From Polaribacter ponticola (GTDB lineage Bacteria > Bacteroidota > Bacteroidia > Flavobacteriales > Flavobacteriaceae), in NCBI RefSeq assembly GCF_026191475.2, contig NZ_JAOSLC020000003.1, positions 1,519,001 to 1,583,000 of the forward strand: DNA of 64,000 nucleotides, written 5' to 3'. Of the stretch, positions 46,409-56,392 are shown one piece after another (the stretch's first letter is position 1; each line of letters starts with the position of its first letter). The notes under the pieces are model-generated. The model worked only from the letters and a program-made list of their open reading frames with translations. It did not search any database and was not told where the DNA came from. A program made the translations under genes and the position numbers.

Positions 46409-49147
46409 ATGAAAAAAATATTTTTTCTAACTAGTTTATTTTTTAGTTTAATATCATACTCACAAGTTAAAGACTTTGAAGTAAAAGGAATTATTAATTC
46501 TTCTGAAGATAAAGACTTACTTGAATCTGCAACAGTACATGCAGAAAGAATTAAAGATAGTAGTATTGTTTCATACACAATTACTAATGAAAAAGGTAAA
46601 TTTAGCCTTGTAGGAAAAACATCTGATTCTAAAATTAAACTTGTAGTTTCTTTTATCGGTTTTACACCTTACACTAAAATAATTGATGTTAAGAATCAAA
46701 ACGTAGGTACTTTATCTCTTAAAACAGCAAACGTTCTAGATGCAGTTGTAATAAGATCTAGTGCGCCAATAACTATAAAAAAAGATACCTTAGAATTTAA
46801 TGTAAAATCTTTTAAAACAAAAGCAGATGCGAATGTAGAAGATTTATTAAAAAAATTGCCTGGTGTAGAAGTAGATGACGAAGGCGCAATTACAGTAAAT
46901 GGTAAAGCTGTAAATAAAATATTAGTTAATGGTAAACCCTTTTTTGGTAACGATCCAACTATTACTACAAGAAACCTTACGAAAGATATCATCGAAAAAA
47001 TTCAAATTACAGATACAAAAACGAATGCTCAGGCATTTTCTGGCGAAGATTCTGATGGAGAAAACAAAACCATAAACCTTACAATTAAAAAAGAAAATAA
47101 TAAAGGTTATTTTGGAAAAGTAGCTGCTGGAGCTGGAACTGATGAAAGATACGAATATGCTGGTATGGTTACTCGTTTTAAACAAAGCGAAAGAATTGGC
47201 TTGTTAGCAGGTGGTAATAATATTAATTCTCCTGGTTTTAGTTTTGGTAATCAACGTTTACAGTTTGGCGGTAACAATAGAAGTTTTGGAGGCGGACAAG
47301 GTATCGTAACATCAAATAACTATGGTGTTAATTATATTAATGTTTTTAAGAAAATTTTCGAAGTTTCTGGAGATTACTTCTATAAAAACAGTGAATCTGA
47401 TAATAAATCATCTTCAAATAGAGAAACTTTCTTATCTGACGGAACTAGCTTTTATAGAAATTCTGAAACTACTTCATTAAATGAAAGTGATAGCCATGAT
47501 GCAAGTTTAGATTTCGAAATTGAAATCGATAGCACGTTTAGAATAGATATTGAAAGTGATTTTAATAAAAACTTAAATACCAATATTTTTAATAGTGACT
47601 CAGAAACATTAGACAATAGTAAAGTTCTAACAAATGATTCTAAAATAAACTCTATTGCAGATTTTGATAGAGAAAATTTTGAAAACGAAATTAACTTAAC
47701 AAAGAAATTTGGTAGCAAAGGTGCTTTCTTAAGAGTTGAATTAACTGCCAACCTTAACAAAACTAACACAGATGATTATGTTAAGTCTGAAACGAATATT
47801 TATGGTACGAGTCCAGATCAAATAATTAGAGATCAATACTCAGACGGTATTACAGAGGTTAAAGAACTTGGTACAAAACTTACGTATAGATTACCTCTGA
47901 AAGCTAAAAAATTATTTTTAGATATTGCTTATAATGTTGGTAACACAAATACACAAAAAACAAGAAATACATTTGATTTTGATACAAACACAAATGATTA
48001 TTCTAGTTTTAGCACTTTATTAAGTACAGATTTCGAATACTCTAACAAAACAAGTAAACCTAGTTTAGAGTTAGAATATAGAGATCAAAAATGGTCTGCT
48101 TCTGCAGAAATTGCATACATAAACAGAACTTTAGAGAATACAGATTTTCTAAGACCTCAAACAAATTTAGTTAGAGAGTTTAATAATGCGGAATATGGTT
48201 TTAGTGTTAGATTTAGAAAAAGCAGAACAAGTGGATATCGATTTAGATATAATTTTAAAAATTCTGCTCCTAGTTTATCTCAATTACAACCTTTTAGAGA
48301 CGAATCTAACCCGTTAAATATTATTACTGGTAATCCTACACTTTCTCCTTCTAAAACTCATAATATAAGATTTGGAGCTTCCAACTTTAATTGGCAAAAA
48401 AGAACAGGTTTTTGGTCTTTTGCAAACATATCTTTAACAGATGATAGAGTTGTAGCTAATACTGTAATTAATCCTAATACATTAACAAGAGAAACTACTT
48501 ATGCTAATGTAGATGGTTTTGTAAACATGCGTGCAGGAGGTAGTTACAGTAGTACTAAAAAGTGGGAAGATTTTGGTAGTTTAAGAACAGAATTTAGAAT
48601 TTTTGGGACCTATAATAAGAACATCAACTTTAATAATGGAGTTCAATACTCTAGTAATATTACAGCACTTTCACCAAGAATTGGTTTCGATTTTTCTTGG
48701 GATAAAATATTATTAATAAGACCTACATACACTGTTAACTTTAGTAGAAACACTTATGACATTGCTAGTTTTAGTAATAAGAATTTCACAAGTCATGATG
48801 TAACCATTGCAACAACAGCAAACTTTTTAAAGAAATTTGAATGGCTTAATGATGTAAAATATAATTACAACCCAAATATTGCAGATGGTTTTCAAAAAAG
48901 TGCTTGGTTTTGGAATACTACCTTAAGATACTCTATCTTAAAGAATAACGGAGCAATAAGTTTAAAAATCTATGACGTTTTAGATCAAAACACCAATGCA
49001 AGAAGAGTAGCAACAGAAGACTATATTCAAGATTCTTCTAGTACCGTTTTAAACCAGTATGCAATGCTAAGTTTTACTTGGAAATTTAATAGTTTAGGAA
49101 AAGCTGGTAAAAAGTTTGAACCAAGATCGAGAAGATATCGTCATTAA
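46409..49147 (+). CDS. Large outer-membrane beta-barrel protein with carboxypeptidase-regulatory-like domain
   Basis: The 912-residue protein has a signal peptide (MKKIFFLTSLFFSLISYSQ), a carboxypeptidase-regulatory-like beta-sandwich (about 22-105), a degenerate plug-like region (about 110-215, EDLLKKLPGVEVDDEGAITVNGKAVNKILVNG and FGNDPTITTRNLTKDIIEKI, cited as parts) and a C-terminal barrel (about 230-912) with a terminal Arg/His-rich tail (KFEPRSRRYRH). It belongs to the Bacteroidota outer-membrane-beta-barrel group related to TonB receptors but lacking a canonical TonB box. The substrate is unknown. It is not obviously in an operon, with a terminator on each side. Confidence 0.85.
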   Translation: MKKIFFLTSLFFSLISYSQVKDFEVKGIINSSEDKDLLESATVHAERIKDSSIVSYTITNEKGKFSLVGKTSDSKIKLVVSFIGFTPYTKIIDVKNQNVGTLSLKTANVLDAVVIRSSAPITIKKDTLEFNVKSFKTKADANVEDLLKKLPGVEVDDEGAITVNGKAVNKILVNGKPFFGNDPTITTRNLTKDIIEKIQITDTKTNAQAFSGEDSDGENKTINLTIKKENNKGYFGKVAAGAGTDERYEYAGMVTRFKQSERIGLLAGGNNINSPGFSFGNQRLQFGGNNRSFGGGQGIVTSNNYGVNYINVFKKIFEVSGDYFYKNSESDNKSSSNRETFLSDGTSFYRNSETTSLNESDSHDASLDFEIEIDSTFRIDIESDFNKNLNTNIFNSDSETLDNSKVLTNDSKINSIADFDRENFENEINLTKKFGSKGAFLRVELTANLNKTNTDDYVKSETNIYGTSPDQIIRDQYSDGITEVKELGTKLTYRLPLKAKKLFLDIAYNVGNTNTQKTRNTFDFDTNTNDYSSFSTLLSTDFEYSNKTSKPSLELEYRDQKWSASAEIAYINRTLENTDFLRPQTNLVREFNNAEYGFSVRFRKSRTSGYRFRYNFKNSAPSLSQLQPFRDESNPLNIITGNPTLSPSKTHNIRFGASNFNWQKRTGFWSFANISLTDDRVVANTVINPNTLTRETTYANVDGFVNMRAGGSYSSTKKWEDFGSLRTEFRIFGTYNKNINFNNGVQYSSNITALSPRIGFDFSWDKILLIRPTYTVNFSRNTYDIASFSNKNFTSHDVTIATTANFLKKFEWLNDVKYNYNPNIADGFQKSAWFWNTTLRYSILKNNGAISLKIYDVLDQNTNARRVATEDYIQDSSSTVLNQYAMLSFTWKFNSLGKAGKKFEPRSRRYRH

Positions 49148-49243
49148 GTTAAAACATGACAAAAATCATGTTAAATATCTATTATAAATCTTACTTTTAT
49201 ACTGTTGTTATAAATAAACACAAAAAATTAAACTTGAAACTAA

Positions 49244-49282
49244 AAGCTCTAAATATTATCTCCCCATTAATATTTAGAGCTT
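49244..49282. terminator. Bidirectional terminator between convergent genes
   Basis: AAGCTCTAAATATT and AATATTTAGAGCTT form a perfect 14-base stem with an 11-base loop. The flanks are AAAA on the left and a T-rich tail on the right, so both the barrel gene (plus) and the DUF2892-type gene (minus) can end here. Confidence 0.75.
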
Positions 49283-49290
49283 CACTATTT

Positions 49291-49476
49291 TTACTTTTTA
49301 ACTCCTAATTTCACTAAAATAGATTCTAGTAAACACAATTTTGTAAATGCAGATTGAATCATATTTACACCAATAAAAACTCCAAACCACAACCAATTTA
49401 AACTTACATAATATGTAAGAAAAACGGTTAACAATACCATAAAACCTACAATTACTCTAAAATATTTATTTAACAT
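49291..49476 (-). CDS. DUF2892/YgaP-type small inner-membrane protein
   Basis: The 61-residue protein has two transmembrane helices (YFRVIVGFMVLLTVFLTYYV and WLWFGVFIGVNMIQSAF) and a Cys near the C-terminus (KLCLLESILVKLGVKK). The pattern matches the membrane domain found in YgaP-type and DUF2892 proteins, often near efflux or sulfur genes. It is the last gene of the RND efflux operon, 15 bases after the permease gene. Function unknown; a role in sulfur or thiol handling is only suggested by relatives. Confidence 0.8.
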   Translation of the reverse strand: MLNKYFRVIVGFMVLLTVFLTYYVSLNWLWFGVFIGVNMIQSAFTKLCLLESILVKLGVKK

Positions 49477-49491
49477 CTTTTTGATTTTTAC

Positions 49492-52400
49492 TTATTTATA
49501 ATTTTTCTTCTCTATCATATAATACACCAAAGGCACAACCAATAAGGTTAATACTGTAGAAACAATTGTACCTCCCATTAAAGAGATTGCCAATCCTTGA
49601 AAAATTGGATCAAATAAAATAACAAATGCTCCAATTACAACTGTTCCTGCAGTTAATAAAATTGGCGTAGTTCTAACTGCTCCAGCTTCAATTGCAGCTT
49701 GTTTTAATGGCACTCCCTCTTCTAACCTAAGGTTGATAAAATCTATCAATAGAACTGAATTTCTTACCATAATTCCTGCTAAAGCAATCATTCCAATAAA
49801 TGATGTTGCTGTAAAAAAAGCGCCCATAATCCAGTGTCCTAAAACAATTCCTATTAATGATAACGGAATTGCTACCATCATTACAATTGGTGCTTTAAAG
49901 TTTTGAAACCAACCAACAATTAAGATGTAGATTAAAATAATTGCTCCTAAAAATGCGATTCCTAAATCTCTAAAAACCTCTAAAGTAATTTGCCATTCTC
50001 CATCCCATTTTACAGTATAATCGTCTTCAAAATCTGGTTGACCTAAATACATTTCGTTTAATTTATAACCTTTTGGAAGCTCAATTTTATTAAGCTTTTC
50101 TTCCATTCCTAAAATTGCATACGCAGGACTCTCTAATTCTCCAGCCATATCTGCCATTACATAAACCACCCTTTTCTGATTTTTTCTGTAGATGCTTTTA
50201 TCAGCAATTGTTTCTTTTATTTCCACTAAATCTGCAATCGGAACCATAGTTCCCATTTTAGATTTTACTTTTAATTGAGAAATATCAGAAATGGTAGATT
50301 TTTCTTTTTCATCTAAACTCAACACCAAACCAACTTGGTTTACAGCATTTTCATCATATAAAGTTGTAATTGCTCTATTTGAAAGAGCCATATTCATAGT
50401 GTAAGCAATTTGCTGTGGCGCAACTCCGTACAACATTGCTTTTTCTTTATCTATTTCAAATTGATACTCAGTTTGATCGTCTTCAACCATAAAATCAACA
50501 TCTACAACATCATCAGTATTATTTAAAATATTCTGAACATCGTTTGCAATTCTAATTTGTTCTTTATAATCTGGTCCATAAACCTCAGCAACAATTGTAG
50601 ATAATACTGGAGGTCCAGGTGGTACTTCTACCAACTTTACATTGGCATTATATTTTGCAGCAATTCGTTGTATTTCTGGTCTTAATAATTTTGCAATTCC
50701 ATGACTTTGAATTTTACGTTCGCCTTTATCAACCAAATTTACCTGAATATCTGCCATATTAGATCCTCCACGTAAATCATAATGACGTACCAAACCATTA
50801 AATGTAATTGGTGCAGAAGTACCCACGTAATTTTGATAATTTACTACTTCTGGTCTTGTGGCTAAATACTGTGCAATTTCTTGCGTTACAACGCCTGTTC
50901 TTTCTAAGGTTGTACCTTCTGGCATATCAATTACCACCTGAAACTCGTTTTTGTTATCAAAAGGCAACATTTTAACAGCCACAGAATTCGTAAAAAACAA
51001 CACCATTGTCGCCATTAAAACAAAGAATGTTCCTCCTAAAAACAACCATCTTTTAGTTCCGTTTTCTAATAATGGTCTTTCTAATTTACTATAAACTCTA
51101 TAGATAAAAGTTTCTTCTAAAGGTTTCTCAGCTTTTTCCTCTACTCCTTTTTTATCCTTTTCTCTTAAGAAAATATAACCTAAATAAGGTGTAATCGTTA
51201 ACGCTACAAATAATGATAAAATCATTGCAATTGAAGCTCCAATTGGCATTGGCGCCATATAAGGCCCCATTAAACCAGAAACAAAAGCCATTGGTAAAAC
51301 AGAAGCTATTACTGTAAATGTTGCTAAAATTGTTGGGTTTCCAACTTCGTTAATTGCATACAAAGCAGCTTGTTTAAAAGGCAAGCGTTTCATCTTAAAA
51401 TGTCGGTGCATATTTTCTGCAATAATTATAGAATCATCCACCACAATACCTGTAACAAAAACCAACGCAAAAAGTGTAATTCTGTTTAAGGTATAATCTA
51501 ACATATAATAACTTAGCAATGTTAAAGCAAATGTAATTGGCACAGATAAAAACACTACCAAACCTCCTCGCCAGCCCATTGCTAACATTACAACCAATGT
51601 TACAGCAATGATAGAACCAATAAGGTGTAATAATAATTCTGACACTTTATGAGAAGCTGTTTCACCATAATTTCTGGTAACTTCTACATGTACATCATCA
51701 GGAATTAAAGTGGTACGTAAATGATCTACTTTATTTAAAACTACCTCAGCAATTTTCATTGCATCTGCTCCTTTTCTTTTCGCAACAGAAATTGTTACTG
51801 CAGGATATTCAGATTTATAGGTTTTTGATTTATCACTTGCTTGTCCAAAACCTAAAGACACATAATTTTGTGGAACTTCTGGTCCATCAACAATTGTAGC
51901 AATCTGTTTTAAATAGATTGGTTGATTTTGTTGCATACCAACCACCAAATTTTCTACATCTGTTACATAAGCTAAAAATTTACCTGTATTCACTAAAAAC
52001 TCAGTATCATTTTTATCAAAACTACCAGAAGATAATTGTGTGTTATTGGCTTTTATCATTTCAGAAACCGATAAGAAATCCAATCCGCTTGCGGCTAATT
52101 TATCTTTATCTAAAACCACACGCAATTGACGGTTTCTTCCACCAATTTTATGGGTAATAGAAACATCATTTACCTTTTTAATCTCCGACTCTAACTCTTG
52201 TGCCATTTGGCTTAATTGATAATCGCTGTAGTTTTCACTCCACAACGTTAACCCCAACATAGGTACATCATCAATAGCACGCGTTTTAACTAACGGAAAC
52301 GTAACACCTTGCGGCATTTGATCCATGTGTTTGTTAATTTCGTTATACAATTTTACAAATGAACGCTCAATATCTTCGCCCACATAAAACTGCACAATAA

Positions 52401-52686
52401 CCATGGCTTTTTCGTTCATAGAAGTAGAATACACATACTCCACACCTTTAATATTCGAAATTAATTTCTCTAAAGGTTTTACAACTCTGCTTTCTACTTC
52501 GGTAGGACTTGCCCCTGGATATCCTACAAAAACATCTGCCATTGGCACATCAATTTGTGGTTCTTCTTCCCTCGGAATTAAAAACGAAGCATACACACCA
52601 ACCACCATAAAAACGATCATTAGCAACACTGTCAATTTAGATCCAATAAAGACTTTTGCAATTTTTCCAGCTAAACCTTCTTTCAT
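49492..52686 (-). CDS. RND efflux permease (AcrB/HAE1 family)
   Basis: The 1064-residue inner-membrane pump has twelve transmembrane helices, two large periplasmic domains and the proton-relay Asp pair in helix 4 (FVTGIVVDDSIIIAENMHRH). The N-terminal motif LIPREEEPQIDVPMADVFVGYPGAS (parts: PREEEPQIDVPM, VFVGYPGASPTEVE) marks a Bacteroidota subfamily of HAE1 pumps. It exports drugs or other small molecules by proton exchange in a complex with its adapter and TolC-like partner, both encoded just upstream. The substrate is unknown. A dispersed palindromic repeat fills the 106-base gap to the adapter gene. Confidence 0.94.
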   Translation of the reverse strand: MKEGLAGKIAKVFIGSKLTVLLMIVFMVVGVYASFLIPREEEPQIDVPMADVFVGYPGASPTEVESRVVKPLEKLISNIKGVEYVYSTSMNEKAMVIVQFYVGEDIERSFVKLYNEINKHMDQMPQGVTFPLVKTRAIDDVPMLGLTLWSENYSDYQLSQMAQELESEIKKVNDVSITHKIGGRNRQLRVVLDKDKLAASGLDFLSVSEMIKANNTQLSSGSFDKNDTEFLVNTGKFLAYVTDVENLVVGMQQNQPIYLKQIATIVDGPEVPQNYVSLGFGQASDKSKTYKSEYPAVTISVAKRKGADAMKIAEVVLNKVDHLRTTLIPDDVHVEVTRNYGETASHKVSELLLHLIGSIIAVTLVVMLAMGWRGGLVVFLSVPITFALTLLSYYMLDYTLNRITLFALVFVTGIVVDDSIIIAENMHRHFKMKRLPFKQAALYAINEVGNPTILATFTVIASVLPMAFVSGLMGPYMAPMPIGASIAMILSLFVALTITPYLGYIFLREKDKKGVEEKAEKPLEETFIYRVYSKLERPLLENGTKRWLFLGGTFFVLMATMVLFFTNSVAVKMLPFDNKNEFQVVIDMPEGTTLERTGVVTQEIAQYLATRPEVVNYQNYVGTSAPITFNGLVRHYDLRGGSNMADIQVNLVDKGERKIQSHGIAKLLRPEIQRIAAKYNANVKLVEVPPGPPVLSTIVAEVYGPDYKEQIRIANDVQNILNNTDDVVDVDFMVEDDQTEYQFEIDKEKAMLYGVAPQQIAYTMNMALSNRAITTLYDENAVNQVGLVLSLDEKEKSTISDISQLKVKSKMGTMVPIADLVEIKETIADKSIYRKNQKRVVYVMADMAGELESPAYAILGMEEKLNKIELPKGYKLNEMYLGQPDFEDDYTVKWDGEWQITLEVFRDLGIAFLGAIILIYILIVGWFQNFKAPIVMMVAIPLSLIGIVLGHWIMGAFFTATSFIGMIALAGIMVRNSVLLIDFINLRLEEGVPLKQAAIEAGAVRTTPILLTAGTVVIGAFVILFDPIFQGLAISLMGGTIVSTVLTLLVVPLVYYMIEKKNYK

Positions 52687-52701
52687 ATTTTTTTATATTT
52701 T

Positions 52702-52783
52702 GGGCGTTTTAACAGGCTATCCATTTCAATCTTTTTTTGCCATTAATGGCAGTAAAAGGATTTCCATTGCTATCCTTAACGCT
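52702..52783. repeat. Intergenic palindromic repeat between RND permease and adapter
   Basis: The element runs from GGGCGTTTTAAC to CTTAACGCT and has an inner palindrome (TTTTTTTGCCATTAATGGCAGTAAAAGG region at about 52733-52759, with TGCCATTAATGGCA perfect) and outer ATCC/GGAT-type pairs. From memory, this form (GCGTTAAGGATAGC ... GGAAATCC ... GGCAAAAAAAGATTG ... GGATAGCC) recurs in flavobacterial intergenic DNA. It occupies most of the 106-base gap in the operon, so it is transcribed with the pump genes. It may fold as mRNA structure that changes the relative expression of the adapter and permease. Confidence 0.65.
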
Positions 52784-52792
52784 AAATTTTAG

Positions 52793-53872
52793 TTATTGAA
52801 TTGTAATTTTCGCTCCGTTGAATAATTTTCCATCCGCAGAAACGATGTAAGATTCATCTGCATTTAAACCCGATAATACTTCAACATTATTTCCATACAT
52901 TCTACCTAAACGTAACCAACGTAATAGTGCTGTATTACTTTGGCTTACAGTGTAAATTCCAGATAATTGCCCATTTTTTACAATTGCTTCTGTAGGAATT
53001 AAAACCAAATCCGATTTTACTTTTCTTTCTACCGGAAACTGAACGGTAGCAAACATTCCAGATAAAATAGCAACATCCGTATTCTCTAAATTTATTTTCA
53101 CTAAATATTGTCCTCCAGTATTTTTAGCAGAAGTACTTACCTCAGCAACTTTCCCCTTAATAGTTTTATGTAAAGATTTCACCAATACATTTACAGATGT
53201 TCCTTTTTTAATTTGAGAAATTTCTGTTTCTGGCACCATTGCAACAACCTCAAACTCTTTAGGAGTTTCTATACTAATTAAAGGCATTCCTGGGTTTGCC
53301 ATATCGCCAGTTTCTATATTTTTACTGGTAATTACACCGCTAAAAGGCGCTGTTATATTAGAATAAGCAAACTGAGCGTTAATCTCTTTTTTCATCTGGT
53401 TAGCCGACTCTAAACCTGCTTTTGCCATTTCGTAATTTGCAGTCATGTCATCCATTTCTTTTTGAGTAACACTTTTACTATCAAATAAATTTTTAAAACG
53501 ATTGTAGTTTTTTTCAGCATTGTTAAAAGCAGTTTGTGCTTGTGCAATTCCTGCGTTTACTTGTCCTTTTTTAGCTTGTAAATCTGCATTATTAATAGAT
53601 ATCAGCAATTGGCCTTTTCTAACCTTATCGCCAACATTTACATGCACATTTTTAACAAACCCCATTATTCTAGTACTTAAATCTGCGCTATTAGATGCTT
53701 CAATTTTTCCGCTTACAGACAAAAATGGCGTGTTGTTATTTACAACCACCGCACTAACTTTTACTGCAATTGCTCGTGTAGTATCTACTGCTACTTTTTT
53801 GTCTTCACTTCCACAACTCGTTATTATTAATGAAGCTGCAAATAATGCTATTATGTGTATGTATTTTTTCAT
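52793..53872 (-). CDS. RND efflux periplasmic adapter (HlyD/MFP family)
   Basis: The 359-residue lipoprotein begins MKKYIHIIALFAASLIITSCGSED with a lipobox Cys, followed by barrel-sandwich (GFVKNVHVNVGDKVRKGQLLISIN), a long helical hairpin (about 100-165, NAEKNYNRFKNLFDSKSVTQKEMDD) and beta-barrel domains (about 190-290) that match AcrA-type adapters. It links the inner-membrane pump to the TolC-like channel. It lies between those genes in the operon; the upstream gap holds another palindromic repeat. Complete and standard in length. Confidence 0.93.
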   Translation of the reverse strand: MKKYIHIIALFAASLIITSCGSEDKKVAVDTTRAIAVKVSAVVVNNNTPFLSVSGKIEASNSADLSTRIMGFVKNVHVNVGDKVRKGQLLISINNADLQAKKGQVNAGIAQAQTAFNNAEKNYNRFKNLFDSKSVTQKEMDDMTANYEMAKAGLESANQMKKEINAQFAYSNITAPFSGVITSKNIETGDMANPGMPLISIETPKEFEVVAMVPETEISQIKKGTSVNVLVKSLHKTIKGKVAEVSTSAKNTGGQYLVKINLENTDVAILSGMFATVQFPVERKVKSDLVLIPTEAIVKNGQLSGIYTVSQSNTALLRWLRLGRMYGNNVEVLSGLNADESYIVSADGKLFNGAKITIQ

Positions 53873-53893
53873 TTGAATTTGGTTTTTTTATTA

Positions 53894-53950
53894 GGTTTCG
53901 ACTGCGGTCCACCTGACAATAAGATGTCTCCTCGAGCGCAATCGAGAGGT
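53894..53950. repeat. Intergenic palindromic repeat between TolC-like and adapter genes
   Basis: The arms GGTTTCGACTGCGGTCCACC-TGACA (53894-53918) and TGTCTCCTCGAGCGCAATCGAGAGG (53925-53949) are imperfect inverted repeats around a short loop. Similar TCGACTGCGCTCGA-type palindromes are known to me as dispersed repeats of Flavobacteriia. The base composition is clearly GC-richer than the surrounding genome, which argues for a mobile or foreign origin. It fills most of the 79-base gap and is inside the efflux operon transcript. Confidence 0.7.
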
Positions 53951-53951
53951 T

Positions 53952-55256
53952 TTATTTCTTCGTTAAAAACTCTAAATAAGCTTTTGTAAAATTATATAGA
54001 TAAATGGTTTGATAATATTCTAATTGTTTCTGTGCAAACTGTGTTTCTGCTAGTAATAAATCAGACGTTTTTTCTAAACCTTCTTTAAATCTATTTTTTC
54101 TAATTCGTAAAGACTCTTCAGATTGTTGCACTGCTAAATCAGTTAATTCTAAACTGTTTTTTGCATCTACTAATTGACGTTTTACTTTGTTCAATTCTAA
54201 ATTACTTTTAGACACATATTGTGTATATGCTAATTTCGATTTTTCCAACTCAGCTTTACTTTTTTGTACTTTCCCAAAACGTTTAGAACCTTGAAACAAA
54301 TCCCAACTTAATTGCGCGCCAATTAAATAACCACTAGCATCACCTTTAAAAAATTTGTTATCATACATTTCATAACTTCCAAAGGCATTTAAACGCGGTA
54401 AAAATGCCATTTTATCTGCTTTATTCATAGTTTCGTAAGCCTTAGAAGCTAAATGCATCGCTTTAATATCTGCTCTGTTTTCAGAAATCTTTTTGCCATC
54501 AACATTAAAATTTGCTACTATTAATTCCTCTGTTGGTTTGTAAACAACATAGCTTTCATCATTCATTAAAAAGGATATATAATTAGAAGCATTTTGCACA
54601 TTACTCTTTGCGGTTTGTAATTGATTTTTAACCTCTGTAACTCTTATTTCTACATTTAAAACATCAGCTTGCTGTAAAAAACCTTGTTTAAAGCTATTGT
54701 CTGCCATTTGTTTATTAGCATTTGCAGCGTTTAACGCCTTTTCTAAAACGGCAACCGCTTTATAAGCCAATTGCAATTGCATATATGCTTTTTCAACTTC
54801 AAAGGCTAAATAATCTTGTGTTCTTGCTGTTTTTAAAGACATGGCTTTCATTTTAGTTTTGGCAGCTTTTCTTTGATAAAAACCATCTAAATTAATTAGT
54901 GGTTGCTGAATTTCTATCTTCGTAGCAAAGTTTCTAGTAGCTGTAGGATCGTTTAATAAAGCAGGGTTAAAATCATTCTGAGTTAGTATTTCCTGATTTA
55001 ATTTAGCCCCAAAAGCCGTTAACGGGTTTGTGGTTGAAATACCAGTATGACTTGCCGTAATGTTTGGTAAAAAAACTGCGTTTGTTTGTCTATAATCTGC
55101 TTTTGAAGCATTAAACTCTTCTTCAGAAATTTTAATAGTTGTGTTTTTTTCTTTTACTTTAAAAAGCACATTCTTTTTGGTTATTAAAACAATTTCTTGT
55201 GCATTTAAGAAAGAAATAAATAGTAATAATGACAGAATGAGGATTGTATTTTTCAT
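53952..55256 (-). CDS. TolC-family outer-membrane efflux protein
   Basis: The 434-residue protein has a signal peptide (MKNTILILSLLLFISFLNAQ) and two OEP repeat domains of long helices with short strands (for example TNAVFLPNITASHTGIS near 60 and FLPRLNAFGSYEMYDN near 290, FKEGLEKTSDLLLAETQ near 390). TolC-type trimers form the outer channel of RND pumps. It is the first gene of the operon with adapter, permease and DUF2892 protein. The Crp/Fnr gene further right is on the same strand but separated by a gene of opposite direction. Length is normal. Confidence 0.92.
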   Translation of the reverse strand: MKNTILILSLLLFISFLNAQEIVLITKKNVLFKVKEKNTTIKISEEEFNASKADYRQTNAVFLPNITASHTGISTTNPLTAFGAKLNQEILTQNDFNPALLNDPTATRNFATKIEIQQPLINLDGFYQRKAAKTKMKAMSLKTARTQDYLAFEVEKAYMQLQLAYKAVAVLEKALNAANANKQMADNSFKQGFLQQADVLNVEIRVTEVKNQLQTAKSNVQNASNYISFLMNDESYVVYKPTEELIVANFNVDGKKISENRADIKAMHLASKAYETMNKADKMAFLPRLNAFGSYEMYDNKFFKGDASGYLIGAQLSWDLFQGSKRFGKVQKSKAELEKSKLAYTQYVSKSNLELNKVKRQLVDAKNSLELTDLAVQQSEESLRIRKNRFKEGLEKTSDLLLAETQFAQKQLEYYQTIYLYNFTKAYLEFLTKK

Positions 55257-55369
55257 CTTTAATCTTCAATTAATTTGAAGCAAAATTAAGGTGTTAAAAA
55301 GATGTGTTCGGTAACAAAAGTTACTTACAAAAAGAGATTAATCTTTAAATTACTTTGTTCTGTTTGCTT

Positions 55370-55377
55370 TACTTTTG
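55370..55377 (+). promoter_or_regulatory. -7 promoter element of the YdjM-like gene
   Basis: TACTTTTG matches TAnnTTTG nine bases before the ATG at 55386. No -33 TTG with proper spacing is clear. Confidence 0.4.
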
Positions 55378-55385
55378 AAAACTAT

Positions 55386-56382
55386 ATGGACTCATTAACA
55401 CAAATTATTTTAGGGGCTGCAGTTGGAGAAGTTATTCTTGGAAAAAAATGGTAATAAAGCAATGCTTTATGGAGCAATTGCTGGAACAATTCCAGATTTA
55501 GATATCTTTTCCTCTCATTTTACAGATACCGTTTCTGCCTTAGAAATTCATAGAGGTTTTACACATTCTATCTTTTTTTCTGTGCTTTTTGCTCCCATTT
55601 TGGGTTGGCTTGTTTCTAAATATGAATCACATAAAGGTTTTAAAGATTGGTCTTGGCTTTTCTTTTGGGCATTTTTTACACATTCGCTTTTAGATGCGCA
55701 CACAACTTGGGGAACACAACTCTTTTGGCCTTTTGATATTAGATTAGCTTTTAAAACAATTTTTGTAATAGACCCGCTTTATACTTTACCTTTTTTGGTA
55801 TTTTTAATTTTTACAATGTTTCAAAAACGTACTTCTAAAAAACGAAGACTTTATATTAGTTCTGGGTTACTAATAAGCTCCCTTTATTTAGTACTTACTT
55901 TCTTTTTAAAATGGATAGCTTTAAATCAATTTAAAACGGCTTTAGAAAAACAAGAAATTGACTACTTAGAAATTGACACTAGACCTTCTCCGCTAAACAC
56001 GATTCTTTGGAGTGCAAATGTGCAAACAGAAGATACTTTTTTATTAGCAAATTATTCATTTTTCGATTCGCAACCTATCACTTTTAAAAGTTATGCTAAG
56101 AATCATCATTTACTTGGTAATCTAATCCAAAATGAAAAAGTTAAACAAATGATAGCTATATCTAAAGGTTGGTTTACCATCAATAAAAAAGGTAAAAATC
56201 TTTATTTTAACGATTTACGTTTTGGACTTTTAAGTTTAGAACCAAAGGCTAAAAACTTTGTTTTTAAATATAAAATTAAAGTTGATCTTTTTGGTAAAGT
56301 AACTTTTACAGAAGAGCCTAAAGATAGGCGAGATGGCAAAAAATTAATATCTGATTTATGGGTTCGTTTAAAAGGAAATTAA
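55386..56382 (+). CDS. YdjM/DUF457-type membrane-bound metal-dependent hydrolase (one-base insertion)
   Basis: The repaired protein has about 331 residues. It starts MDSLTQIILGAAVGEVILG, which is the classic family start; a surplus A in the run 55442-55448 makes a false stop and removing it gives LGKNGNKAMLYGAIAGTIPDLD. Family motifs are IPDLDIF, HRGFTHSIFF and SLLDAHTTWGTQLFWPF, with His and Asp residues for metal binding, and three to four transmembrane helices (about 55-150). Relatives are inner-membrane hydrolases of unknown substrate, one of which is LexA-regulated in E. coli. It is convergent with the TPMT-like gene. Confidence 0.88.
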
Positions 56383-56392
56383 ATTTCTAAAA

